The notes: generated by a model from the letters alone, not told the origin. A DNA stretch of 64,000 nt from Haliscomenobacter sp033763495 (GCF_033763495.1 NZ_JANRKL010000030.1:1-64000), one strand, 5' to 3'; counted from the first letter of the stretch, positions 43,037 to 51,403 are shown. A program made the numbers and translations.

Positions 43037-43408
43037 GGCTATTGATGTTTTTTAAAAAGAGTATGTCTAGATCAATTAGGTTGCAAGATGGACGAACAGG
43101 TTCCATCGTTCAAGTTACAGAGAAGTAACCAGCGTGTAAAGGCATTGGTTAAGCTTTTTTTTTGCTTTAACCAGATTTTAACATCCTAAACCGCCAAAAA
43201 GGCGCTTATCTTTGATCGCGAAATTTTCATTTCGGGGCGATAAAAAAATAAGTGTTTCATTTTACCAAAGGATTAGATAAGTAAACGGTTCATTTTAAGT
43301 TTCTTATCTAATCCTTTGGCTCAGAGAAAATGAAAACTTATTTTTGCCCCACTACTTAAGAATTTTTACCAAAAAAACAGTAAAAAATTGGTAAGCATTC
43401 ACAATGGG
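43037..43408. other. 372-bp non-coding region with a long interrupted palindrome
   Basis: Divergent gap between the htrA-like and HD genes. The main feature is the long inverted repeat described separately; no coding frame is supported. Confidence 0.6.
43235..43353. repeat. long inverted repeat, about 48-bp arms
   Basis: Left arm about 43235-43282 (begins GGGGCGATAAAAAAATAAG, ends CCAAAGGATTAGATAAG) and right arm about 43301-43353 are near-complements with a few mismatches. The inner 17 bases (CCAAAGGATTAGATAAG / CTTATCTAATCCTTTGG) pair perfectly. No transposase is inside. It resembles a MITE or strong terminator and lies in the promoter gap of the HD gene. Confidence 0.75.
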
Positions 43409-43990
43409 ATGGAAGGTAATAACCCAAACAAGATAGATTATCACAGGGAACTGAAACCGGAAAATGAGTTGGAACTTGCCTTGCTTGAAGATCCAGCATT
43501 TTTGGAGGGTTTAGATTGGGGCTTACCCAGGTATGGGCACCCTGAAGGGGAGGTGTATCGCCACATTGCTGAGGTGTTGGCCAATATTGACAAAATTAAA
43601 CTGGACCCCGAATCCCGGCGCATCCTGCGCGCCATCGCTTTTGCCCACGATACCTTCAAACACGCCGAGCACAAAGGCAGCCCCCGCGACTGGACGCGGC
43701 ACCACAGCGTACTGGCTGCGCAGTTTCTGGAAAAATACACCGACAATAAAATCATCCTCGACATCACCGAGCTACACGACGAAGCCTACTACTCCTGGCG
43801 CATGGAATACCTGTACCACCAGTACGACGAAGGCCAGGCGCGCTTAAAAAGCCTGCTCAACCGCATTGGCGACAACATTCAATTGTACTACCTTTTCTTT
43901 AAGTGTGATACCCGTACGGGCGATAAAACTCAGGCGCCAGTGAAGTGGTTCGAGCATACGATCCGGAATATTGAGGTGGTGGAGTTTTGA
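43409..43990 (+). CDS. HD-domain phosphohydrolase-like protein
   Basis: Protein of 193 residues from the ATG at 43409; a TTG 21 bp upstream in the same frame is possible. The metal-binding HD pattern is visible: His in EVYRHIAEVL, HD in IAFAHDTFKHAE, and later His and Asp residues in TRHHSVLAAQFL and ITELHDEAYYSW. Such proteins hydrolyse nucleotides or phosphate esters. The 5'-nucleotidase/YfbR-like and (p)ppGpp-hydrolase branches look similar at this level, so the substrate is open. A single gene with no operon partner. Confidence 0.8.
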   Translation: MEGNNPNKIDYHRELKPENELELALLEDPAFLEGLDWGLPRYGHPEGEVYRHIAEVLANIDKIKLDPESRRILRAIAFAHDTFKHAEHKGSPRDWTRHHSVLAAQFLEKYTDNKIILDITELHDEAYYSWRMEYLYHQYDEGQARLKSLLNRIGDNIQLYYLFFKCDTRTGDKTQAPVKWFEHTIRNIEVVEF

Positions 43991-44088
43991 GGGGCTGAGA
44001 CCTATCTTTGCCATCGATGCACCAAAACTTGCCTATCCTTCATCTGGACAGATGACAATCATTTTCTCGCCTTTAGCTATGCTCTTTT

Positions 44089-44745
44089 ATGAAGCTATTA
44101 TTTTTAATGATTCTTGCCCTGCTGCAGATTCGGTCAATTGCCTGTAGCTGTAGATTGGCTACTATTGCGAATGAATTTCAGCGTAATGAAGCTATTTTTT
44201 ATGGCAAACATATTGAGACCAAATACACCTCCGATTATTATCGAATGAATGGATGGCCCCTTAAAATTGAAAACTTCGAAGTAATTAGGGGGTATAAGGG
44301 TGTTAATGTGGAAAAATTTAAATCCTTGGGAGACAAAAAATACATTGTTTCTGTTTTGAGCCCTTGTGATGAAAGCAGCTGCCAGCGATGTTTTGAACCC
44401 AATAAACATTACCTCGTATATAGTTCGACCAATCCATATCTGGGTATCATGGAGATCGATTATTGCAGCCGCAGCCGGGAGATTACTACTTCAAATTTTA
44501 CAGCGCCAGAATATGACCAAGAAAGGGGTAAAGATGAACAGCGTGAATTATTGCGCTTGAGCAAAATTCGTGGCGCAGCAGGCGAAAGCTTTTTTACAAT
44601 CCTTGAAAAAAAAGACCAGGAGATTCGTAGTTTAGAAAAAGAGAATAACCGACTACAAAAGCGAACTTTCAGGACTGAAATTGCCCTTTACTGCTTATTT
44701 CCCCTTATGTTTTTGGGCATCTTTATGTACATCCAAAAACGATGA
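44089..44745 (+). CDS. TIMP/NTR-like exported membrane-anchored protein
   Basis: Protein of 218 residues. The signal peptide (1-18) appears to end right before CSC, so the mature chain would begin with Cys, as in animal tissue inhibitors of metalloproteinases, where Cys1 of a C-x-C chelates the target's zinc. The next part (NEFQRNEAIFYGKHIETKY ... KYIVSVLSPCDESSCQRCF ... YLVYSST) fits the NTR/OB fold. A coiled coil (about 165-195, EKKDQEIRSLEKENNRLQK) and a C-terminal membrane helix (about 197-215) tether it. The fold assignment is by eye. An M3 metallopeptidase gene is convergent and next to it. Confidence 0.65.
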   Translation: MKLLFLMILALLQIRSIACSCRLATIANEFQRNEAIFYGKHIETKYTSDYYRMNGWPLKIENFEVIRGYKGVNVEKFKSLGDKKYIVSVLSPCDESSCQRCFEPNKHYLVYSSTNPYLGIMEIDYCSRSREITTSNFTAPEYDQERGKDEQRELLRLSKIRGAAGESFFTILEKKDQEIRSLEKENNRLQKRTFRTEIALYCLFPLMFLGIFMYIQKR

Positions 44746-44786
44746 ACAAGTTTTCTTTATGGATCAAACTTCCTCAGATTGAACCC

Positions 44787-46508
44787 TCATTTCAACTTCT
44801 CCATCTCCCCTCGTACAAAAGTCCCCAAATCCCGCACATACTCCTGCGAAAAATCAAAACGAATCCCCGCTTCAGCATAAATTTCCCGAATCGAGCGCGT
44901 ATTGCCCAGGCGCATGGCGCGCGTAAAGGCTGCAACGGCCTGTTCTGGGTTTTCGCGGTATTGCCGCCATAGGGCGATGGCGCCTAATTGAGCAAAGCCG
45001 TATTCGATGTAATAGAAGGGCACTTCAAACAAGTGGAGCTGTTTGTGCCAAAGGTTTTCGATGTATTGTTCGAGGCTTGAGTAGTCCAGTACTCCGGGGG
45101 TGAAGGCGTGGAAACTTTCGGTCCATTTGGCCCGGCGCTCTTCCTGCGTATGATTCGGGTGGGTATACAACCAGTGTTGGAATTGATCGATGGTAGCAAT
45201 CCAGGGCAAAACCTTCAGCACGTGCTCCAATTGAGTAATTTTGGCGCGGCGCAGGTCGGCTTCGTTGGGGAAAAAGAGGTGCCAGTGATCCATGGTGAGC
45301 AATTCCATGGTCATGGCAGCCAGTTCGGCTACTTCAAATGTAAATTTCCGATCAAATAATAAAGGGTAATCACGAGTGAGGAAAAAATGAATAGCGTGGC
45401 CACTTTCGTGCATAAAGGTGCGCAAGTCACCCAGCGAATTGGTCGCATTCATAAACACAAAAGGCATCCGCGTAGCCTGCAAAGGCATGTTGTAACCACC
45501 AGGGCGTTTGCCAGGGCGGGAGGCCAAATCCAGGAAACCATTTTGCTGAATCAAACGAATGATCCGAGCGTACTCTGGATGTACTTGTTCCAAACACTCA
45601 ATCCCCTTTTGCAGCAATTCGTTGGTGTCCTTAAAAGGATGCAAGGGCGCTTGCCCGGCGGTATCCGCATTCAAATCCCAGGGCCGCAATTGGGCAACCT
45701 TCAAGTTTTGTTTGCGGGTGAGGTACAGTTCATTCAAAATTGGCAAAACCTCTGCCTTCACTGCCTGGTGAAAATCGTGGCAGTCGGCGGAGGAATAATC
45801 GAAACGCCCCAACTCCTGAAAAGCATAATCGCGGTAATTCTCCATTCCGGCGTTGCGGGCGATGGCGTGGCGTTTTTGCAGCAACTCATCAAACAACTGA
45901 TCCAACTGCGCCGTATCCTGTAGGATGCGCCTGTTGATTTTGTGGTAAATGTTGCGGCGACGCTGGCGATTGGGTTCTTCCAAAATGGTATTGGCCTGCT
46001 GGAGGGTCATTTGTTTGCCATCCATACCAATCATCATTTGGGAAAAAATGCGGGCGTATTCCTTGGTTTTGAGTTGCACATCGGTGTTGAGGGCGACATT
46101 CTCTTCCTGAAACAGGTCTACCGATGCCTGAATATTACGCAAATAAATCTCGTACCGGCGTGTATCTAACTGGTTCAAGTAGGGCGACTCTACCAATTTT
46201 TTGTTCAAGGCTTGATCGAGAGGATCTAATTTGGGTAAAATTTCCTGAATAACGTATTGGTAACGTTGGTTGGCAGCCTGACTTTGGTTGTCTGCCGATA
46301 GTTGGATGTAGGCCCAACTGATGGTTTCGCCCAACTGAGCCTCAAGGTCACTGCGCTCAGTGATCCATGTACTCAAGTCCTGAACCGAGTGGATCGGCCG
46401 CTGGAGCAATTGGGTGAATGTAGGTTCTACATCCTCCCAGGTTTGTGGTAGTGCCGGTACAGAATAGTCCGTACAGGCGCTGGTTTTGGTCGCCGGTAGA
46501 TTACGCAT
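44787..46508 (-). CDS. M3-family oligoendopeptidase F-like metallopeptidase
   Basis: Zinc peptidase of 573 residues, probably cytosolic (no signal peptide), that trims oligopeptides. The catalytic motif HESGH is at 367-371 in FMHESGHAIHFF, with the third ligand Glu in FEVAELAAMTMELL shortly after. N-terminal helical repeats with many Gln and Leu (about 20-200) form the lid half typical of M3/PepF. It is convergent with the TIMP-like gene, with 41 bp between the stops. Family members cleave peptides of up to about 20 residues. Confidence 0.93.
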   Translation of the reverse strand: MRNLPATKTSACTDYSVPALPQTWEDVEPTFTQLLQRPIHSVQDLSTWITERSDLEAQLGETISWAYIQLSADNQSQAANQRYQYVIQEILPKLDPLDQALNKKLVESPYLNQLDTRRYEIYLRNIQASVDLFQEENVALNTDVQLKTKEYARIFSQMMIGMDGKQMTLQQANTILEEPNRQRRRNIYHKINRRILQDTAQLDQLFDELLQKRHAIARNAGMENYRDYAFQELGRFDYSSADCHDFHQAVKAEVLPILNELYLTRKQNLKVAQLRPWDLNADTAGQAPLHPFKDTNELLQKGIECLEQVHPEYARIIRLIQQNGFLDLASRPGKRPGGYNMPLQATRMPFVFMNATNSLGDLRTFMHESGHAIHFFLTRDYPLLFDRKFTFEVAELAAMTMELLTMDHWHLFFPNEADLRRAKITQLEHVLKVLPWIATIDQFQHWLYTHPNHTQEERRAKWTESFHAFTPGVLDYSSLEQYIENLWHKQLHLFEVPFYYIEYGFAQLGAIALWRQYRENPEQAVAAFTRAMRLGNTRSIREIYAEAGIRFDFSQEYVRDLGTFVRGEMEKLK

Positions 46509-46546
46509 AGTATAGGTCGCCTAAAAAAGTTGCACAGTTGAAACGT

Positions 46547-46631
46547 TGAAGGGTTGAAAAGTCCCAGGTAGTGCAAAAGTTGACGAAATACCTTAGATCA
46601 TTGCGTATCTCTTCAACTTTTCAACCCTTCA
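46547..46631. repeat. 16-bp-arm palindrome GAAGGGTTGAAAAG
   Basis: TGAAGGGTTGAAAAGT (46547-46562) and ACTTTTCAACCCTTCA (46616-46631) are perfect complements. The words repeat within each arm (GTTGAA, CTTTTCAAC), so slippage is likely. It lies between the DUF5606 gene stop and the upstream end of the M3 gene. Confidence 0.75.
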
Positions 46632-46640
46632 ACTTTTCAA

Positions 46641-47114
46641 CTATTCTTCGCCTTTTTCCGCGTCTCCTTCCGTTTCTACCACTTCGGCTTCGTCAGCCTC
46701 GTCTTCTTCGGTTTCTTCATCTTCTTCCATCGTGGTGTAACCCAGTTCGTGCAAGTGCAAGAACCACTTGATGGCTTTTTTGATGTCGCCCGTATTCACC
46801 CGATCGCGGTCATAATCGGGAAGGATTTGCGCGAAATAAGTATGTAGCTTATCGCCAGTTTCAGTCAAAGCAGGTGTGGGTACTGATTCCAGTTTGTCCA
46901 ACATGCTTTGAAAAACAATTTTCAATTCTGAAGTTTCACCATCATTCGTATAAATGCCAATGGATTCCAATGGTGTAAACTGATGTTGCCTTACAGATGC
47001 AAAGCGCCTTTTACCGTTGGCCAGGTCTTCTACAATCAAACCGTTGGTGCGATTCGCAACCATCTTAAACAGCCCCGGTAAGCCGCTCACCGCTACTAAA
47101 CCCTTAATTTTCAT
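46641..47114 (-). CDS. DUF5606 domain protein
   Basis: Protein of 157 residues starting MKIKGLVAVSGLPGLFKM, the N-terminal signature of the DUF5606 family, which is common in Bacteroidota and of unknown function. Residues 10-110 are the folded domain. The last 35 residues are highly acidic (EEDEETEEDEADEAEVVETEG), probably a flexible tail that may bind basic partners. An alternative start 9 bp upstream was passed over because the family begins at MKIKG. No operon partner. Confidence 0.85.
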   Translation of the reverse strand: MKIKGLVAVSGLPGLFKMVANRTNGLIVEDLANGKRRFASVRQHQFTPLESIGIYTNDGETSELKIVFQSMLDKLESVPTPALTETGDKLHTYFAQILPDYDRDRVNTGDIKKAIKWFLHLHELGYTTMEEDEETEEDEADEAEVVETEGDAEKGEE

Positions 47115-47172
47115 GTTGTACAATTTCTGTTTTTCAATTGAACGCGCAAATGTACAAACAATTATGATAACC

Positions 47173-47243
47173 CATATAGCTCACGCATTCATTCGTGAGA
47201 TACCCGGGTGGGTTTTATAAACCACGAGTCAATTCGTGGAGTA
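47173..47243. repeat. cluster of three small palindromes (CACGA/TCGTG words)
   Basis: CTCACG-CATTCATT-CGTGAG, a short ACCCGGGTGGGT/AACCAC stem and CCACGAGTCAATTCGTGG follow one another within about 70 bp upstream of the DUF5606 gene. The CCACGA...TCGTGG arms also occur in the REP-like element near 51531-51549. Confidence 0.55.
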
Positions 47244-47382
47244 TTGGCTAGAATAATAGTGAAATATGTGTGGAAAGCCTCTTTGTAATGCAAATGTAAA
47301 AAAAAATTTATAATTCAAAGCTTTTTTGGTGTTCGGTTGTTTTTTTTGGGTAAACGGTCGATTTATTTTTTATTTAAAACAA

Positions 47383-47883
47383 TCAAAATGCAGCGTTTTG
47401 TGCTTCCACATAGGCCAGAATGGCTTCAATGTCCTCATCTTTAAGGCTGTTGGAGGGGGTCATTATAACTGGTTTCCATTTTTGCCACAGCTCTTGAGCG
47501 CGGGGATGCCCGGCCTCAATCAAGGCCTGCGAATTGCGAATCCACTGATAAAGGTCGGTACGAGGATAAGCTGCCCAACGCTCTTGAACGCCCCCCAAAG
47601 CTGGCCCGGTCAAATTTGATTTCATGTCCCGATGGTGGCAGGCGGCACAGTTGTTTTTGAACAAATCTTTGCCTTTCTGAGCAGCAGGGCTCAGTATTGG
47701 CATTTGCACCTGCACTACCTGTGGCTGCTCAGCTTTACTGCCCATGAGCCTGGAGTAGTTTTGCCAAAACAACAAAATCAGGACCAGCAGCAACAAAAAA
47801 CCAGCCCGGGTAAGTTTGGAAATGGCGGCCAGTATCTCGGTATTCAGGCTCTCCTGACTTTCTTCTTCAATGTGCTTTTTCAT
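47383..47883 (-). CDS. membrane-anchored cytochrome c
   Basis: Single-heme cytochrome of 166 residues. An N-terminal membrane helix (about 26-42, AGFLLLLVLILLFW) anchors it. The heme site is CAACHH (C79, C82, H83), and the likely axial methionine is in KPVIMTPSNSL near residue 140, followed by the C-terminal helix DEDIEAILAYVE. It should face the periplasm and pass electrons, for example to an oxidase. The start overlaps the end of the upstream membrane protein by 17 bp, making it the third gene of a sigma factor operon, which is an unusual neighbour. Confidence 0.9.
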   Translation of the reverse strand: MKKHIEEESQESLNTEILAAISKLTRAGFLLLLVLILLFWQNYSRLMGSKAEQPQVVQVQMPILSPAAQKGKDLFKNNCAACHHRDMKSNLTGPALGGVQERWAAYPRTDLYQWIRNSQALIEAGHPRAQELWQKWKPVIMTPSNSLKDEDIEAILAYVEAQNAAF

Positions 47884-48238
47884 GTTTTGTATGGGTTTTA
47901 ATTTTGGGTAAATGAAATCGTTTTTCCAAAGAATCTATGCTATCCGACACCCCTTTGAGTTGATGTTCCATGGGTGTCTTGAGCTTCGGGAGTGGCAAAT
48001 CGAGCGACTTGTTTTGTGGTGGGTACAAAAAAAACAGCACCACCATCACCAGCAAAACCGTTGCCGCCAGATTCAACCAATGCAAATTGGCATTCAGTCG
48101 TCGAGCCAAAAAGCGCAACTTTTGTGGCGCTGTTTCCCTCTCGATTTTTGCCCATAAATTGGGTGGCGGCTCGGCCTGGTGTTCAGCCAGTTTTTTTTGC
48201 AACAAACCTTCAAAGGATTTGGGATCTCTTGGTTTCAT
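47867..48238 (-). CDS. small membrane protein, probable anti-sigma or sigma-operon partner
   Basis: Protein of 123 residues with one membrane helix (about 52-70, LAATVLLVMVVLFFL) between a basic cytosolic part (KIERETAPQKLRFLARRL) and a soluble outer part. It starts 4 bp inside the end of the ECF sigma gene (ATGA overlap), the usual position of the cognate anti-sigma factor. There is no zf-HC2 motif, but short membrane partners like this are frequent in Bacteroidota. Function is inferred from position only. The downstream cytochrome c overlaps it by 17 bp. Confidence 0.7.
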   Translation of the reverse strand: MKPRDPKSFEGLLQKKLAEHQAEPPPNLWAKIERETAPQKLRFLARRLNANLHWLNLAATVLLVMVVLFFLYPPQNKSLDLPLPKLKTPMEHQLKGVSDSIDSLEKRFHLPKIKTHTKHEKAH

Positions 48239-48801
48239 CCGCCATTCATTTTTTTGAGTTGTTCCAAACGGTTTTTCAGGGCAATCTTTGCGCGCAGGTA
48301 TTGCGAGCGCGATGTTCCTTCACTGATGTCGAGCATGGTGGCAATTTCGGCATGGGAATACCCTTCGATGGCGTACAAGTTGAGCACCGTGCGGTAGCCC
48401 TGCGGCAGGTGATTGAGCACGGTAATCAATTCTGAAGCGCTCAGGGCACCAATGATGTCTTCATCGGTGTACAGGTTTTCCGGGGGTTCTACGTAGGGCA
48501 GGAATTTGAGGCTTTTTTTGCGCAGGCGACTCAGCGCGGTATTGACCATGATTTTACACATCCAAGCCTCGATGCTACCTTCGCCCCGAAAAGCCGATAA
48601 TTCTCGAAAAATTTTGATGAACCCTTCCTGGAGCATGTCGTTGGCTTCGCCTTCATCGCGGCCATAGCGCAGGCATACGGCGTACAAACGGGGGCTGTAG
48701 CGTTCGTAAAAACGAAACTGGGCACGACTATCGCCTGCGATGCAGGATTGCAGCAGTTCATCAGGTTCTAAGGCCATAAGGGTGTTGCTTGCTTTCGCCA
48801 T
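48235..48801 (-). CDS. ECF-type RNA polymerase sigma factor
   Basis: Protein of 188 residues. Region 2 (about 20-95) has RFYERYSPRLYAVCLRYG and DMLQEGFIKIFRELSAF. Region 4 (about 125-185) has LPQGYRTVLNLYAIEGYSH with the helix-turn-helix HAEIATMLDISEGTSRSQYL. No other domain is present. It is the first gene of a tight operon with a membrane partner (4-bp overlap) and a cytochrome c, suggesting the sigma factor responds to an envelope or redox cue. An autoregulated promoter cannot be recognised by eye. Confidence 0.93.
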   Translation of the reverse strand: MAKASNTLMALEPDELLQSCIAGDSRAQFRFYERYSPRLYAVCLRYGRDEGEANDMLQEGFIKIFRELSAFRGEGSIEAWMCKIMVNTALSRLRKKSLKFLPYVEPPENLYTDEDIIGALSASELITVLNHLPQGYRTVLNLYAIEGYSHAEIATMLDISEGTSRSQYLRAKIALKNRLEQLKKMNGG

Positions 48802-48902
48802 GGTTCGGGTATAAAGTTAACCTTATGGCGCAGGAAGGAGGGGAGAACGTTGCATGGGGCATTTATTTATTGAATACATGAATTAAGAATACATGAGATA
48901 AA

Positions 48903-48977
48903 AGTTTAGAAGTGAGCTACCGCAGTCGATTAGACCAACGCTATGTCAAAGTCGCTGCGGTAGCTCACTTCAAAACT
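48903..48977. repeat. palindrome with GCTGCGGTAGC core
   Basis: Arms 48903-48925 and 48955-48977 match at 22 of 23 positions. The outer flanks also carry near-repeated ACATGA/TCATGT words (about 48877-48897 and 48984-49002). The core GCGGTAGC is shared with 5507-5600. It lies between the sigma gene and ridA. Confidence 0.7.
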
Positions 48978-49046
48978 CTAAAGTCATGTACTCATGTACT
49001 CTTCAATCAATTAAAACCAATCCAAAGAATTACTTAGCCGAGGCAA

Positions 49047-49517
49047 TTACTCAATTTCAAAAATCCCTTCCACTTCCACCGCCACATTTCCTGGCAATGA
49101 GCCCATGCCCACAGCACTCCGCGCGCCCTTGCCGTGCTCATCGCCCCACAAATCGACAAACAAGGTACTGCATCCATTCATCACCACTGGGTGCATGGTG
49201 TATTCGGGGGTGCTGTTGACCATGCCCAGTAATTTGACCACCCGTTTGATGCGGTCCAGGTTGCCAAGGTGGTTTTTCAGGGAGGTCAACATAGCCAGAC
49301 CACATTGACGAGCGGCAATTTGGCCTTCGGTTTCATCGAGGTCCTGCCCCAGTTTTCCGCTGATGTAGCTGCCGTCGCTTTGTACGGAGACGTGACCAGA
49401 CACATAAACGAGTTTATCCACCGTGAGGCAGCTGTGGTAAATGCCTTTTGATCCCGGTAAGGTTGGTAAAACGAGGCCCATTTCAGCCAGTTTTTTTTCG
49501 ATGTTGCTGTTTTCCAT
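49047..49517 (-). CDS. RidA/YjgF-family protein
   Basis: Protein of 156 residues with RidA blocks: YHSCLTVDKLVYVSGHVSVQ, GLAMLTSLKNHLGNLDRIKRVV and MHPVVMNGCSTLFVDLWG. RidA enzymes hydrolyse reactive enamine/imine intermediates. It belongs to the longer YoaB/archaeal-like branch, with an extended N-terminus and LPTLPGSKGIYHS in place of the usual IGPYSQA. The Arg needed for deaminase activity may be R132 in GKGARSAVGMGSLP. That assignment is uncertain, so binding-only relatives remain possible. Confidence 0.9.
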   Translation of the reverse strand: MENSNIEKKLAEMGLVLPTLPGSKGIYHSCLTVDKLVYVSGHVSVQSDGSYISGKLGQDLDETEGQIAARQCGLAMLTSLKNHLGNLDRIKRVVKLLGMVNSTPEYTMHPVVMNGCSTLFVDLWGDEHGKGARSAVGMGSLPGNVAVEVEGIFEIE

Positions 49518-50055
49518 GTCGTTGGGAAAATTTTTTTTGCTTTTTTTAAAAACGCAAGTAAGATACTAAACCTGATAAAACTAAAGCCCTTACAGTGCAC
49601 GGATAAACCAAATTACCGAAGTCTTACTTAAATGATGGACAAGGTTTCGGCAGTTCAAAACTTCCTTTAAAATACAAAAGGTGCAGGCCCGCGGACCTGC
49701 ACCACTGTTACATGGGATCAAAAAATGTTCATGGGATTATGCAGCCAATTACTGCTTAACGACTAGTGTTTTATATCAGTTTTCAATTGAGATGGCTTCC
49801 AGAAAATAGGTTCCATTGGGCAGTTCATCCAAATTCAAGGATTCGCGGTTGCTGCCATTTTGTTTGTGCAGCACGGTTTTGCCGGTCAAATCGCGGAGTA
49901 CAAACGGGTAATGATTCTGGATTTCATGGGTAACAGATTTAACAGGATGATGGAATAAGGTGCTATATTAGTCGCGGTTTTTGCCGCCTACATCCATACA
50001 TCTCCGAGGTGGGAAAAATCTTACTAGTGAGAAGTGTTAAAAAAATGTTAAAAAA
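49518..50055. other. 538-bp gap with an orphan T9SS tail
   Basis: Apart from the sorting-domain remnant at 49776-49967, which is listed separately, nothing coding is supported. GCAGGCCCGCGGACCTGC at about 49681-49700 is a strong short palindrome. Confidence 0.55.
49776..49967 (-). pseudogene. orphan T9SS C-terminal sorting domain fragment
   Basis: On the minus strand an open frame with no start reads HYPFVLRDLTGKTVLHKQ ... LDELPNGTYFLEAI and stops at 49776. This is the last 45 or so residues of a type A T9SS sorting domain: a beta strand, D-L-T-G-K, then L-P-x-G-x-Y. Upstream the frame loses similarity and hits a stop (TAA) at 49970-49968. The rest of the host protein is missing, so this looks like the remnant left after a deletion. 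Confidence 0.6.
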
Positions 50056-50610
50056 TTGAGCGACAACCAAGACCTACTCGCCCTATGCGCTGGAGATCCC
50101 CTGCGGATTCGGGCGATCTACCAGCAGCACGCTGCACCGATTCAGCGTTGGGTAGAAGCCAACAATGGCTCGGCTGCCGATGCCCAGGATTTATTTCAGG
50201 ATGGACTCATGGCCATTTACGATCGCTACTGTGGGGCTGATGTTCAATTCAATAGCAGTTTTGGTGCTTTGCTCTTTGGCATCTGCAAACGCAAGTGGTT
50301 CGACCGATTGAAAGAAAAAAATCGCGAAGCAGTCGTAAGAAAAGTGGAGGAGGAAAGATATAACGATGAAGACGACCCCGGTTTGGAATCAGAAGCTGCT
50401 TTCCAGGAACTGCACAAGCAGGAAACCTTGACGAAAACCTTCGCTTTGTTGTCGGCACAATGCCAGGAATTGCTCACTTTGTTGGGCAAGGGCGTGGCCA
50501 GCGAACAAATCGCCGAACAACTGGGCCTAGCTGCCAATGCGGTGTACCAAAGCAAACACCGCTGTATGGGCCGCTGGAAGGAGCTTTTTGCCCAACAATT
50601 CAAAAGTTAA
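50056..50610 (+). CDS. ECF-like sigma-70 family factor
   Basis: Protein of 184 residues with region 2 (YQQHAAPIQRWVEANNG ... DAQDLFQDGLMAIYDRY) and region 4 (LSAQCQELLTLLGKGVASE then QIAEQLGLAANAVYQSKHR). The first in-frame start is TTG at 50056; the nearest ATG upstream (50045) is in another frame and stops at once, so TTG initiation is my choice. A TPR/membrane protein follows with a 5-bp gap, so the two form an operon. The inter-region linker (KVEEERYNDEDDPGLE) is acidic and long for an ECF factor. Confidence 0.88.
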   Translation: MSDNQDLLALCAGDPLRIRAIYQQHAAPIQRWVEANNGSAADAQDLFQDGLMAIYDRYCGADVQFNSSFGALLFGICKRKWFDRLKEKNREAVVRKVEEERYNDEDDPGLESEAAFQELHKQETLTKTFALLSAQCQELLTLLGKGVASEQIAEQLGLAANAVYQSKHRCMGRWKELFAQQFKS

Positions 50611-50615
50611 GAACC

Positions 50616-51350
50616 ATGAACAACACCGAAAAAATAGACCGCTACCTCCGCGGCGAACTCCCCGAAGCCGACAAAAATGCTTTTGAGGCAGAATTGAACC
50701 AAAGCCTCGATTTGGCCGCCGAACTGGCTTTGCAAAAAGACATGGAGCAATTCCTGCGCAAACAGGATCGCCGTGCTGCACTCAAAGGGCAATTGGAGAA
50801 CATGGGCCCCGAGTTTTTCCAGAATACCGCCCCCAAAGAAACCGGACGGATCGTGCCCCTGCGCCGCAATCAGACCATGCGCTGGGTCATTGGTCTTGCT
50901 GCGACCATCGCCTTGGTCCTGGTAGCCCGGTTTTTATTGTTCCAACCCGACCTGTATGAGCAATACGGCCAATACCCGCCACTGGCCATGATTGAAAAGT
51001 CCAATGCTGCCCAGGATAATCTAGCGGCGATGGAATCGGCTTTTAACCAAAAGGACTACGCCAAGGCCTTGCCGCTGTTGCAGGCGTATGTGCAGGAAAA
51101 ACCGGAAGATTTGCAAGCTCAACTCTACCTCGGCATCTGTTTGCTCGAAACGGGGAAATATGCCGCTGCCAGGGACTTGTTTACCAACATCAGCAGCGGT
51201 GAATCCAGCTTTGTGGACTATGGGCAATGGTACCTGGCCTTGAGTTATTTGAAGGAGGGGAACAAAACGGAGTGCCGCAAGGTTTTGCAACAAGTGCCTG
51301 CGGAGTCGGAGTTTGCACAAAAAGCGCAAGACTTGTTGAAAAGGCTGTGA
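50616..51350 (+). CDS. membrane protein with C-terminal TPR repeats, probable sigma regulator
   Basis: Protein of 244 residues. The N-terminal cytosolic part (YLRGELPEADKNAFEAEL) has the style of Bacteroidota anti-sigma N-termini. A membrane helix is at about 90-108 (VIGLAATIALVLVARFLLF). Residues 125-240 form two to three TPR units (YAKALPLLQAYVQEKPEDLQ; YAAARDLFTNISSGESS; SYLKEGNKTECRKVLQQV) on the outer side. It starts 5 bp after the sigma gene and should be its partner. It may connect the sigma factor to the NACHT protein downstream, which is inference. Confidence 0.85.
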   Translation: MNNTEKIDRYLRGELPEADKNAFEAELNQSLDLAAELALQKDMEQFLRKQDRRAALKGQLENMGPEFFQNTAPKETGRIVPLRRNQTMRWVIGLAATIALVLVARFLLFQPDLYEQYGQYPPLAMIEKSNAAQDNLAAMESAFNQKDYAKALPLLQAYVQEKPEDLQAQLYLGICLLETGKYAAARDLFTNISSGESSFVDYGQWYLALSYLKEGNKTECRKVLQQVPAESEFAQKAQDLLKRL

Positions 51351-51403
51351 TTTCATGTGTGAAACTTCTCTAACTTGCAGTTTAAATACACACGACTGAA
51401 CAT

